From positions 1-64,000 of the forward strand of contig NZ_BFAQ01000030.1 of the NCBI RefSeq assembly GCF_002933855.1: a DNA stretch of 64,000 bases, given 5' to 3'. The notes beneath the pieces are model-generated. The model did not search any database, was not told where the DNA came from, and saw nothing but the letters and a program-made list of their open reading frames with translations. Origin of the DNA: Vibrio penaeicida. Its GTDB lineage: Bacteria; Pseudomonadota; Gammaproteobacteria; Enterobacterales; Vibrionaceae. Below, in pieces: positions 1 to 8,910 of the stretch. The position numbers and the translations under genes are program-made. How positions within the stretch are numbered: position 1 is the stretch's first letter; each line of letters begins with the position of its first letter.

Positions 1-23
1 CCTAGCTGGGGGTTTTCTCCATA

Positions 24-60
24 CAAAAAAAGAGGCTGTTTTCACCAGCCTCTCTTTCAA
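24..60 (-). terminator. Rho-independent terminator of the small secreted protein genes
   Basis: An inverted repeat AGAGGCTG / CAGCCTCT occupies 31-53 with a 7-nt loop. Read on the minus strand it is followed by a run of seven T residues (24-30 on the plus strand are all A). It lies just after the stop of the last small secreted-protein gene and closes that gene set. Confidence 0.85.
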
Positions 61-66
61 AGTTTT

Positions 67-402
67 CTAAGGACAACCACTTAGTGGACAAATTTCAATC
101 CAGCGTAAGTCTTCAGAATTACTCCATAGGTGGCAAGTTCCTAATCCTCTGACATTCGCTAGTGTTTTATCAGCTGCAAAAGCAGTGAGAACAAGAGATG
201 CATGTACACTATCTTTGTGAACAGAAAAGCGTCCAGTAGTGGCGCAAGCAGGGCGATTAGATTCAGAATTTCCAGCTATCTTAAACAAAATCGCATCATT
301 GACTGAACCAATATGGACAATCTTTCCACCTTGGCTATTTCAAACAGCGAACACTGAAGAACTAAACAATAAACCAAACAAGACCAATAAATACTTTTTC
401 AT
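67..402 (-). pseudogene. Small secreted protein gene with an in-frame TGA after the signal peptide
   Basis: Reading from ATG at 402 gives a clear signal peptide (MKKYLLVLFGLLFSSSVFA), then Val and an in-frame TGA at 340-342. The same frame then continues without a stop for about 90 codons to TAG at 67. The continuation (GGKIVHIGSVNDAILFKIAG, then Cys pairs) has the size and layout of the two intact genes just upstream: about 110 aa, a signal peptide, a beta-rich start, a middle Cys and a late Cys. I therefore call it the third paralogue, broken by a nonsense mutation. A TTG at 288 could in theory restart translation but would lack the export signal. A base-calling error at one position would also explain it. 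Family function is unknown. Confidence 0.7.
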
Positions 403-429
403 AAATACTCTTATTAATGTGTAATGTAT

Positions 430-771
430 CTAACCAACTCGATGAACACGAATATACCCGTGAGCACAATCTCCCCTCGCATCAAACCCTATATTCACTG
501 TCTCTTTTGATGCATAAGCCGTTAATAATCGAGAAAGTAACATTTGTCTTCTATCACTCGGTACCGTATCCGGAATAACAAAATAGTTAGGTTTACAAGT
601 TGGGTGAGATTTAGGTTGATTCTCTAACGTTAAATATATGTAGTCGCCATCCGTATATACAAAAACACCTTTAAGAACACCAGTCATATTCGAGTTATAA
701 TTCGCAAAAGCTGTCCCGCTCGCAAATATCAATAATACCGATTGCAATACAATGAATATCCATTTCTTCAT
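430..771 (-). CDS. Small secreted protein, paralogue 2 (113 aa)
   Basis: The N-terminus is a signal peptide ending near GTAFA (about residue 23), so the mature protein is a periplasmic or secreted domain of about 90 residues. It contains 'GVLKGVFVYTDGDYIYLTLE', a Cys near residue 59, a helical stretch rich in Leu/Ala, and a second Cys near residue 102. The same pattern occurs in the upstream gene (GTLKGVKVYD, Cys, helix, Cys), so the two are paralogues. The two Cys probably form a disulphide. It is 14 bp downstream of paralogue 1 and probably co-transcribed with it. I do not recognise a named family. Its position after a toxin/immunity locus is suggestive, but no function follows from it. Confidence 0.75.
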   Translation of the reverse strand: MKKWIFIVLQSVLLIFASGTAFANYNSNMTGVLKGVFVYTDGDYIYLTLENQPKSHPTCKPNYFVIPDTVPSDRRQMLLSRLLTAYASKETVNIGFDARGDCAHGYIRVHRVG

Positions 772-785
772 AATTTACCTACTAT

Positions 786-1121
786 TTAAAAATACGTTTG
801 TTGAAGTGCAATAAATGCCCCCTCACAACTGCCGTCTTCCGAGTGAATTCGGACCTTTTTACCCGAAATCTGCGCAGCCATAGCAACACTTAACACTTTA
901 TCGATAAACTCAGGGCTGTGACGGCTGAATGTAAAGCGGGCAATACCATTGCAATCTTTGTTTAGGTGGGTAGCACTATCATTGAAATAAATACGCAAAG
1001 AATTGTCTGTTTTAAAATCGTAAACCTTGACTCCTTTTAACGTACCAAAACCGATATCTTTTGCATTCACAACAGGCGCAAGAAAAATTAACGCCAATAA
1101 AATCATTGGAATTTTTTTCAT
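786..1121 (-). CDS. Small secreted protein, paralogue 1 (111 aa)
   Basis: The start is taken at ATG 1121 (MKKIPMILLALIFLAPVVNA), giving a standard signal peptide. An in-frame start three codons earlier is possible. The mature part starts KDIGFGTLKGVKVYDF and has one Cys near residue 57 and another near residue 97, matching the layout of the next gene downstream. The 160-bp gap and terminator that separate it from the immunity gene suggest these small genes have their own promoter. No catalytic motif is visible. Function unknown; extracytoplasmic location is well supported by the signal peptide. Confidence 0.75.
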   Translation of the reverse strand: MKKIPMILLALIFLAPVVNAKDIGFGTLKGVKVYDFKTDNSLRIYFNDSATHLNKDCNGIARFTFSRHSPEFIDKVLSVAMAAQISGKKVRIHSEDGSCEGAFIALQQTYF

Positions 1122-1281
1122 AATTATCACTCTTTAAATTTAAGAAAGTTAATTAATTCTAATCATTAGTTTGTATTGAGAGAAATGTTTATTATTTTGG
1201 ATAAACAAATATCCCTTCAATTGAACAGCTCCACCACCCTGTATGGTTTGCAATCTCTTTTTCATTATTTATCCTTGAAAT

Positions 1282-1309
1282 AAAGAGGCTTGCTTTTACA
1301 AGCCTCTTT
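1282..1309 (-). terminator. Terminator after the immunity gene
   Basis: The 11-bp inverted repeat AAAGAGGCTTG / CAAGCCTCTTT has a 6-nt loop. It lies 5 bp beyond the immunity-gene stop and is flanked by T-rich sequence on both strands. It would end the exoprotein-toxin-immunity transcript and separate it from the small secreted genes. Confidence 0.8.
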
Positions 1310-1314
1310 TTCCT

Positions 1315-2346
1315 TTATTGGTTGCCTAATACGTATTCCAGATCAAACACCGGTGGGTTGGCTAAGATTTCCTCACGGGTGGGACCTTCGCCTTTGATCA
1401 ACCATTGTGGAACATAGGGGGTATCAAAGCTGACTGTTTGACCTGTTCGCCTGTAGTGTGCGGTTAAAAACGCGGTGGTAATTGTGTGAAACATGGCTTC
1501 ACTAGCCAATAAATCCAGTGATTCCTTACCTGTCTTTCCTCCCTTTTGGCGCGGCTCAATTTCAGAATAATACTCATAGTTAGCATCTATAGACGCGATA
1601 ACGGCTTTATCCAATGAGGTGTCTTCATAACCCCAACATACGGATATGATGCTATACAAAGGAAAACGAAGCCATTGATAGAAGTCTGGCCAATATTCGT
1701 TGCCGTCACACGCTTCAATTAAAATTTCATCGGTAAGAATTGGGATCACCGTTTTTATCAATTGAATTTGTCGTTGCTTGTCACTTTCACCTAACAAAAA
1801 TGCATGGAATAAATCAAAAAATGCCAGTTCGATGTCGCGTATCGGTTGTCCCTCAAAACTCTGGCAAAGATCTTTGTGCTCGACTTTAAACATCTCCTGC
1901 TGCGCAGCTTGGTCATTGCACAAAATAGCGGCACTGATATCAGTTAGCCACGCCGTTAGCCTATCCTCTGAGTTGTCGAGATCACGACGTTCTATGTAGG
2001 TTTCTACCTGGAATTGCCTGTCAAATAAGTTGACATCCAGCGTTTCACCTTGATGGCGATGTATAAGCCAATGCAAACGAGCAAACTCAGAAGACTGCGC
2101 TAACATGAACATACCATGTTCAAGGGACCAGTGGTTTAAGACTGTATTTCCAATGTATTCTTTTAGCCAATATTCTGAAGTTTTAGGTGCAGAATGCTGA
2201 TAATCCAACAAATGGTCGTCATTTTTTAGTCTCTTAACAATAAACTCAATCGATATCTCACTAAATTCCCGTATTAAATCAGGGCTACGAAAATTCTCGA
2301 GATGATGAGACCTTACTTTTAGATTTAACGTATCTTCGTTAGACAT
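1315..2346 (-). CDS. Probable immunity protein to the adjacent nuclease toxin (possibly Imm49-like)
   Basis: This is a 343-aa, acidic, mostly helical protein with no signal peptide, so it should be cytoplasmic. It starts 3 bp after the stop of the large toxin-tailed exoprotein and runs in the same direction. That is the fixed position of the cognate immunity gene in CDI and other polymorphic toxin systems. The sequence has a hydrophobic, Trp/Tyr-rich centre (EYWPDFYQWLRFPLYSIISVCWGY, in two parts around residues 215-240) and no enzyme motif. The size and helical character resemble the Imm49 group, but I cannot confirm that family by eye. The immunity role is inferred from context. Confidence 0.6.
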   Translation of the reverse strand: MSNEDTLNLKVRSHHLENFRSPDLIREFSEISIEFIVKRLKNDDHLLDYQHSAPKTSEYWLKEYIGNTVLNHWSLEHGMFMLAQSSEFARLHWLIHRHQGETLDVNLFDRQFQVETYIERRDLDNSEDRLTAWLTDISAAILCNDQAAQQEMFKVEHKDLCQSFEGQPIRDIELAFFDLFHAFLLGESDKQRQIQLIKTVIPILTDEILIEACDGNEYWPDFYQWLRFPLYSIISVCWGYEDTSLDKAVIASIDANYEYYSEIEPRQKGGKTGKESLDLLASEAMFHTITTAFLTAHYRRTGQTVSFDTPYVPQWLIKGEGPTREEILANPPVFDLEYVLGNQ

Positions 2347-2349
2347 TTT

Positions 2350-5300
2350 CTATATCTTACCTTGTTCAAAATCGGTTACCTTCACGCTATCCAGCGCACC
2401 GCTGTCAGTCTTAATCTTTTGATGGACAACTTTATACTGCAACTTCCCTGCTTCCCATGCTTCCATTATCTTTTGCCGTGTTAATGCGACCTTCGGGTTA
2501 ATCTGTCCAACCCTTTCCATCTCTGCCAAGATCGCTTTGGTGTACTCCGGATGACCTTGCTGATAGTTGATACCATTTACCTTTCTGGATCCCAATGTAC
2601 CAGATCCACCTTTGGCTTCCAGAATGGTGATAACACCGTCCTTCTCATAGATTTGGTCAAAGCGACCAGAACCATTGCCTAAGCCCGGACCTGCCTCAAG
2701 GTTTTTACCTAGATTATTACTTTTGGCAAAACTACTTGCTGCTTTTTCACCAAGTGCTTCCGAGCTTCTGGTTACCACCCCTTTCGCTTTTGACAGCTCA
2801 TCTAACTGAGTATCTGTAATGCTACCTTGCTTCTCAAGCTCTTCCAGTTCTCGCTTTCTATCTAACTTAGCCTTTCGAGACTTCACTAAATCAGAAACGG
2901 TTGGATTTCCAATCATAGTGTCGACAACATCGTTATCTCGAACTAAATCCTTTGGATATGAGACCTCGACTTTATCTCCAGTAAGTTTAATCGCATTAGC
3001 TGGTGCAACCCAGTTGCCATGTTCATTTAGTGTATAGTCGTTGTCTCGATAAAACGCCCATTTCTCTGGCGTTACATCTGATCGACCTCGTGATCTTGCT
3101 TTCACGAACGTCTTGTATTCTTCCCATCGCTCTGTTGACCATTGCTCTGGTTTCTCGTAAGCAAAATTATTTCGGTTCTTTGGTACAAACTTAGTCTCGA
3201 CGCCATTGCTATAGCTACCGTTTTGCTTAACTGGATTGCCACTAGCATCCATATTGAAACTATTAGGTAAACCTGCAATAGCCTCCGCATATTGACCGTG
3301 ACCACTTTCCCTCGCTATTCTTGCAACTTCGGCACAGAGCTTATCAAATGGGAGCGCTTTTAAACGTCCTAGTACAATGTTTTCGCCTAATTGAGCAGCA
3401 AGAGCCAATAGGACAACCTTAGGATCAAGTTCTTCTTCACCTCGTAACAAGGCTCCAATTTGATCTAACGTTTGAACAACTTGATATGCAGTGTAAGCAA
3501 TATTTGCAACGGCTGCGGCTTTGATAAGAAACGGAATTAGGAAAAACGCATTGTGTTCAGCAGCGTTGCCACCGGCTTGCGCACCTATATTCGGATCTCC
3601 ACCACCGACGAAGACTGTTATACCTGCTACTAGCTTGGAAACATTGACCCCTTTATCCATCATTTCCTTGAGTCTTTTTTCCGCATTTTGTTGGAATGCG
3701 ACAGGATCAACATATTCTGTTGAATAAAGCTCTTCTAAAGTCTCCTTGGTAAAGCTCTCTGCTTGTTGTTTGACTTTGTTTGCTTCAGCTTCAATTTTAG
3801 GTCTAATGAACTCTTCCGCGACAAACTCACCAACTACACCTCCCAGAGCTCCAGAACCACAATCTGCTTGTATTTGGTCGCGATCCCCACCGTTTACAGT
3901 AGTTACCAACGCACCTAAGCCACAACCAAGTGCTGCATGTGAGATATATTTAGTAGCCGCATTAATAGGGTCTTCGCCTGTTTCATTGCCATGAGCGTCA
4001 ACACCTTTGGCGGCCATACCAATTTGGTTCGCAAGGTTCTTACCGACGGTGGCTACTGCGGCCTGACCGATGGCATTAAGTGCCACTTCATCTAGGTCGC
4101 CCACATGCGTGAACCCATCTCCAGACAGCAGGCTATCAACATTTGCGGAAACAACAGAATGAAGAACTGCATTGGTTGCTTGTGTCGTCCATTTCGCAAC
4201 CTCTCCTGCGTCACCAATAAAGTCTGGAACAACGTTATCAATAAACTCTGAACCTGCGACTGATTGCTCTACAGACTTATTAACATCTCCCATTAGAGAG
4301 GTATCTATATAGTCCATGACGCCGGCTGTAACCATGGTTGTTGCTAGGTTACTGAAAGACTCAGAAGAAGCCATTTCACTCAATACATCACTAGGTGATT
4401 TACCCGCAAGTAAGCCAGACATTGCCTGATTTGCCATGGCGTTCAGACCAGCGTTAAGCGCACTGTACAACGCACCTTGTAATCCTGTCGTTGTCGTGCC
4501 TGCACCTATTGTCGCTATCCCTGTCCCACCAGTTGCGGCTGCAACAGCTAGAGCAAGAATCGCCATACCCGCCGGAGTTAGACCTTTATTGTCATAATCC
4601 CATGTTTCCGCAACAGCCTTAATTTTTTGCCACTCAAGGCTCAGCTCAGGATTAGCAGTAATGGTGTCTTCCGCCGTTTGGATCCAAGACATGTCCGGAG
4701 ATTTTTTGAGTAACGCTAAGGTGTTATCAAAGCTGCTTGGGTCGCCAATAACTTCGATGTTGATACCAGAGCCGGGCTCCAATACCAAACCACCTTTAGT
4801 TACGAACTGGTTGTAGTATTCATACTGCTTCGAGAAGCCTTTACCCGCATGTCTAAAGGCAAGTTGCCCTTCATAAGACTCCGTTTCATTCTTCTCGTGA
4901 TTCTCTAGGTAGGCTTTGAAGTTAATCGTGTCACCTGCAAGAACTTTGGTTAGCCCTTCACTTTCTAGGTTTACAGCTTGTAGTGTAACTGGACCAAACT
5001 CCGAGCTTATGATCAGGCTATGACCAGCCTTTAGCATGGTACGAACGATATTTGCTCGGCTTTCCGATTCAGAGCTTTTTTCCGTCGTTCCGAATAAACC
5101 ACTACTGCTGGCTTCAAAGGTTTTCTGGTAGCTAGAAGTATCTGTTGCTGCAACCAGAACAATGCCCATATCAGCAAGCAGTTCTAGAATGCCTTCACTT
5201 TCGATAAGTGCACCCTCGGCATATATTGCTTGCTTAGAAACGATAGAGAGTAAATCAACCGCAGAAAGCTTAGTCTGGATGTTCTTCAACGAACTGGAGG

Positions 5301-6471
5301 AGTCCGTCCACTTCTCACCTTGCTGGGCATGCTGTTGCCTTACTGCCTTTGGTAATAGCTGAACCGTACCGTTCGCTTTAATTTGGAGTGTACCGTCTGA
5401 ATTTAAAATACCTCCTGAGACAATAATATCACCAGCACTTTGGATTTTTAGGCTATCAACACCAGTAATCGTCGATAATTGCCCTGCAAGCTCAGAAAAA
5501 CCATGCTCGTAGTTGTGGCGATATACTAGTGTTTCGTTGGTAATTTTGTCAGCGAGCAACTGTGTTTCTCGACCACTTATGACTCCGGACAAGTTTTCTA
5601 TCTCACCTGCGCGAATGATGAGATTTCCGTCGGCGGATACATTACCTTTGCGGTTTACAAACTCATTATAAGCGTCGATATGGGCATTGCGCTCAGCAAT
5701 AACTTGACCACCATTAATGTAGAAATTGTGTGTTTTAATTATCCCAGAACGGATATCCAAAGTAGTTTCCGTTACTTTTGTTCCTAGCGTAGCTTGAGTA
5801 AGATACACAAAAGGAATCACAATCTTCTGACCCGTAGTCAGTTCCCTTATTTCGGGCCAGATCATATCTTTTGGCAGAATATTGATCTGATCTTCTGTTA
5901 GGTTTTGTCCAAATTTAACTGCTGGATTTTTCTTAAACCATTCCAACCCATTCTTGTAGAGCAAGCGGATCATACCGTTGTAGCCCTGCTCAGAATGTTG
6001 GTCGCTTAATGCTCCAGCTGAGATATAGCTTCGATTTAGCAATTGATTTAGCTGTAACCTAACAATATCTCTCTCTACATAAGGGGTACCGATAAATTTC
6101 GGTTTTTCAGGTGCTTTCGGAATAAACGTTGTAATGTCACCAACACTGATAGGAATCCACTTAACATCGGTAAACTGGCTTGCGTTATTTTGAGAGGCTT
6201 GAGTGTAAAAGTATTCAAACCCATCAAAGATATCAGGAACCGGGTAAGGGAAAATTTCTTTGTATTCATAATCATTATTGCTAGGAGCAAGCTCTAATCT
6301 TGCTGCTGCATTTAAAGAGTCCTCAAGCATCTTGACGTCTTTAGCAAACTGTATGCCCGCATAAACTGGCATACTCCATTGAGCCGCCAGCGTAACTAGC
6401 AAAACATTCGCCGTGAATTTTTGAGGGTTGCACTTCATCTTTTGAAGAGCATGTTTGAATGTATTTTTCAT
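2350..6471 (-). CDS. CdiA/FHA-type exoprotein, C-terminal part with DUF637 region and nuclease toxin tail
   Basis: This 1373-aa protein begins with its own long signal-like N-terminus (to about residue 38, PVYA) and has no TPS secretion domain. Residues about 250-600 are beta-helix-like filament sequence (repeats such as LKIQSAGDIIVSGG). Residues about 655-870 are Ala/Gly-rich and resemble the DUF637 pretoxin region of haemagglutinins (GCGLGALVTTVNGG, ADCGSGALGGVVGEF). The tail contains GRFDQIYEKDG then ITILEAKGGSG; the Asp near 1271 and the E-x-K near 1284-1286 fit a PD-(D/E)XK restriction-endonuclease-fold toxin. The gene is 12 bp after the TPS-bearing gene with a good ribosome site (AGAG then ATG at 6471), and 3 bp before the immunity gene. 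Splitting CdiA into two exported proteins is unusual; the join could also be an ancient frameshift later given its own start. Confidence 0.85.
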   Translation of the reverse strand: MKNTFKHALQKMKCNPQKFTANVLLVTLAAQWSMPVYAGIQFAKDVKMLEDSLNAAARLELAPSNNDYEYKEIFPYPVPDIFDGFEYFYTQASQNNASQFTDVKWIPISVGDITTFIPKAPEKPKFIGTPYVERDIVRLQLNQLLNRSYISAGALSDQHSEQGYNGMIRLLYKNGLEWFKKNPAVKFGQNLTEDQINILPKDMIWPEIRELTTGQKIVIPFVYLTQATLGTKVTETTLDIRSGIIKTHNFYINGGQVIAERNAHIDAYNEFVNRKGNVSADGNLIIRAGEIENLSGVISGRETQLLADKITNETLVYRHNYEHGFSELAGQLSTITGVDSLKIQSAGDIIVSGGILNSDGTLQIKANGTVQLLPKAVRQQHAQQGEKWTDSSSSLKNIQTKLSAVDLLSIVSKQAIYAEGALIESEGILELLADMGIVLVAATDTSSYQKTFEASSSGLFGTTEKSSESESRANIVRTMLKAGHSLIISSEFGPVTLQAVNLESEGLTKVLAGDTINFKAYLENHEKNETESYEGQLAFRHAGKGFSKQYEYYNQFVTKGGLVLEPGSGINIEVIGDPSSFDNTLALLKKSPDMSWIQTAEDTITANPELSLEWQKIKAVAETWDYDNKGLTPAGMAILALAVAAATGGTGIATIGAGTTTTGLQGALYSALNAGLNAMANQAMSGLLAGKSPSDVLSEMASSESFSNLATTMVTAGVMDYIDTSLMGDVNKSVEQSVAGSEFIDNVVPDFIGDAGEVAKWTTQATNAVLHSVVSANVDSLLSGDGFTHVGDLDEVALNAIGQAAVATVGKNLANQIGMAAKGVDAHGNETGEDPINAATKYISHAALGCGLGALVTTVNGGDRDQIQADCGSGALGGVVGEFVAEEFIRPKIEAEANKVKQQAESFTKETLEELYSTEYVDPVAFQQNAEKRLKEMMDKGVNVSKLVAGITVFVGGGDPNIGAQAGGNAAEHNAFFLIPFLIKAAAVANIAYTAYQVVQTLDQIGALLRGEEELDPKVVLLALAAQLGENIVLGRLKALPFDKLCAEVARIARESGHGQYAEAIAGLPNSFNMDASGNPVKQNGSYSNGVETKFVPKNRNNFAYEKPEQWSTERWEEYKTFVKARSRGRSDVTPEKWAFYRDNDYTLNEHGNWVAPANAIKLTGDKVEVSYPKDLVRDNDVVDTMIGNPTVSDLVKSRKAKLDRKRELEELEKQGSITDTQLDELSKAKGVVTRSSEALGEKAASSFAKSNNLGKNLEAGPGLGNGSGRFDQIYEKDGVITILEAKGGSGTLGSRKVNGINYQQGHPEYTKAILAEMERVGQINPKVALTRQKIMEAWEAGKLQYKVVHQKIKTDSGALDSVKVTDFEQGKI

Positions 6472-6483
6472 ATGGATGCTCTC

Positions 6484-8901
6484 TTAGAATTTACCGTAAG
6501 TGATGTCGCCCGTTTGGATGGTACCTTCGGAATCAATGGTAGGTTTTGAAACATTTCCCGTCACATTGAACTGCCCAGCCCCCAAATAAAACAGTGCTGG
6601 CACTTGATTCGTATCATTCATGGAGAGGAGTTGCTCTGAAGTAGTCGTCCAGCGTTCCGTTCTTCGGCTTACGCACCAACCAAATACACGTCTTGAACAA
6701 TAACTTTTGGAATGAGTAGTAATAGTTGTTTTTACAAGCGACTTTCTAAGTGTTAGCCCTAAATTTTCAAAGCTAGACAACGATCCATTCATTTCACCAA
6801 GGATTTCCACGTTGCCGGCCAAGTTACTAAATTTATTACCACTTATCGTTAAATTTTTCCCAACTAGTACACGTGGAACAGGCGTATTTGCTGATAGCCA
6901 ATTCTCGTAAATTGTTACGTAAGACTGCACATTTGGACCTTCATATGGTTTGACGTATTTCTCACAGTTTTTTATGATGTCGTGCATATCCCAGGCTCTC
7001 ATAATGTGCTCCAACCAGGCACCGGGCCGCAAAAGTTGTCTCATTGCCTCACGAACTGTAAAAAAGTTTTCATTATGTATGCGTCTTAATTCGTTTTCCT
7101 TTGCAATACATGCTGGCTCTATAGGGTTCGGCTGAAACCAAGGAACCCTGCTGGAATGTGTACGCCCAGCTATGTAATAACGTTGATTTTCAAATGTTGG
7201 TGTTTTTAATATAAAGTCTCCATTTAACACTTCAACACTTCCAGAGCCATTTTGAACCGATGTACTGGCTTCAATTTGAAGAGTATTTTCTGATGAAATA
7301 GAGACATCATTGGAAGAGTCTATAGTAGCTAGATCTTTTCGTGACGCTCGCGCTTTGTATTCGTTGATATTATTAAAGCGATCCAACCTTGGATTGGAGT
7401 TAATAACTTTTGGTGCTTTCATCGCGATATTAAACCCGAAGATGTATGCTTCGCGCTCAGTTTTAGACCAGTATCTTCTGCGATTTTCTGGGCACGGATC
7501 TGCACCGCTACCAGTAATTAATCCTGCCCCCTGACCTAAATCAACGTTGTCATTTGGTATATGAACATTACCTTGACCAAGGCCTTTATTTTTCGAATAA
7601 GATGCATGTGGCAAACAACGCCAAGGCTTATTTTGCCCGTTGAAAATCTCCGTTCCTGAAGAAAGGTAAACATTATTACCTACCAACATCCCACGATTAA
7701 TATTTTTGAGTGCTAACAATGTGTTGATGTAGATGTCTTTACTCGCAAATATTTCACCACCGATATTTGAGTAGGATTCAGAATTGACATGAAACTCGCT
7801 AGCCGTTATCAATCCCTTGTTAACAATGCCTTGCTTTGCAATAATTGAAACATAATCACCCTCGATGCTCGTTTGTTTAAAAGCATCATTTGGCGAGATG
7901 TCAACGCTCCTGCCTTTTAACTTCACTGAAGATGATGAGACTAGCTGAGAGTTAAGAAGTTTTACCTGCCCGTACGAAGATACCGTAATATCCCCAAATG
8001 GAATGAGTGACTTCGCGTTGTGCTCTCCCACTATTGTGATGTCTGCTTTTGTATTCAGAATAGGTTTTTGTAAATTCGCAAAAGCCACATTGCCTGGTGC
8101 ATGAATATATATACTACCTGCATTGATAGGGTGGTTGACCTGTAAGCCAAAATAATGTTCATCAGCCCCATCATTTAACTGAGACTCCAAGGAATGATAG
8201 TTAACGATGCTATCCCCAAGATTTATGTGTAGCCGGGTTTGGGAAGCTGAGTAATTTCCCCTCGAATCCATGGTGTAGCTACCACTACTAAGTTTTTTGG
8301 CTTTAGCAAATGTATTAATTTCAGCGTTTTGCAGCAAACGCTCGCTTACCAAATCTAGAACATCAGCATCAACAGCTTTTAACCCACTACCCTGTATGGT
8401 AATAACACCATTCTTTGTTGTGATTTCTTGGTGGTTATTGCTTAAAGAGCCTGCGGCGAGCGTGACTCTCCCAGCATTTTTGAAGTTACATGAATCACAT
8501 ACAATCCCTGAAGGGCTGACAAACAAAATGTCACTTCGTTTACCTAACACCTCGATATTACCAATCACCATCGGCTGGCTAGACAGGTTTTCAATGACAG
8601 TTATGTTAGAAGGCTCAATGAGCTTTGGGTTAATCTTCGGGTTGTTGTTGATGTAGAGCGTGTTATCTCGATTATCAAAGTGAGAGAATTTGGTTCGGCT
8701 GGTGGTCACATTTACCTGAGTTTCTGGGTAAACGTAAAACACATTTCTACCATCTGAAGTTAATTTTGCAACAGCACTTGTTACATTTATCCCAGTAACC
8801 GAGTCAGCATATGCAATGCCTGTCGGTAACAAAAGGGAAATGGCTATCGCAAAAGGGACACTCCTTAGCTTTGGCCCAACTGACTTAGTTATTTTCTTCA
8901 T
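6484..8901 (-). CDS. Two-partner-secretion (TpsA/CdiA-type) exoprotein, N-terminal part
   Basis: This is an 805-aa protein. ATG at 8901 is chosen over a GTG at 8910 because GTGGAA then sits at ribosome-site distance. A signal peptide runs to about residue 33 (GIAYA). The haemagglutination-activity/TPS domain follows (about residues 45-160) and holds the CdiA-type signature SPSGIVCDSCNF then RVTLAAG; the usual NPNG is SPSG here. The rest is beta-helix filament. It ends normally with a stop 12 bp before the next exoprotein gene. TPS proteins cross the outer membrane through a TpsB/CdiB (Omp85-type) partner, which is not encoded in the window. The upstream DNA carries a Fur-like site, so iron control is plausible. 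At 805 aa it is short for CdiA and has no toxin domain. Confidence 0.85.
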   Translation of the reverse strand: MKKITKSVGPKLRSVPFAIAISLLLPTGIAYADSVTGINVTSAVAKLTSDGRNVFYVYPETQVNVTTSRTKFSHFDNRDNTLYINNNPKINPKLIEPSNITVIENLSSQPMVIGNIEVLGKRSDILFVSPSGIVCDSCNFKNAGRVTLAAGSLSNNHQEITTKNGVITIQGSGLKAVDADVLDLVSERLLQNAEINTFAKAKKLSSGSYTMDSRGNYSASQTRLHINLGDSIVNYHSLESQLNDGADEHYFGLQVNHPINAGSIYIHAPGNVAFANLQKPILNTKADITIVGEHNAKSLIPFGDITVSSYGQVKLLNSQLVSSSSVKLKGRSVDISPNDAFKQTSIEGDYVSIIAKQGIVNKGLITASEFHVNSESYSNIGGEIFASKDIYINTLLALKNINRGMLVGNNVYLSSGTEIFNGQNKPWRCLPHASYSKNKGLGQGNVHIPNDNVDLGQGAGLITGSGADPCPENRRRYWSKTEREAYIFGFNIAMKAPKVINSNPRLDRFNNINEYKARASRKDLATIDSSNDVSISSENTLQIEASTSVQNGSGSVEVLNGDFILKTPTFENQRYYIAGRTHSSRVPWFQPNPIEPACIAKENELRRIHNENFFTVREAMRQLLRPGAWLEHIMRAWDMHDIIKNCEKYVKPYEGPNVQSYVTIYENWLSANTPVPRVLVGKNLTISGNKFSNLAGNVEILGEMNGSLSSFENLGLTLRKSLVKTTITTHSKSYCSRRVFGWCVSRRTERWTTTSEQLLSMNDTNQVPALFYLGAGQFNVTGNVSKPTIDSEGTIQTGDITYGKF

Positions 8902-8910
8902 TATTTCCAC

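Noticed and set aside
239..424. 61-codon plus-strand ORF
   Set aside because: It lies opposite the broken small secreted-protein gene, whose signal peptide and family likeness explain the region better.
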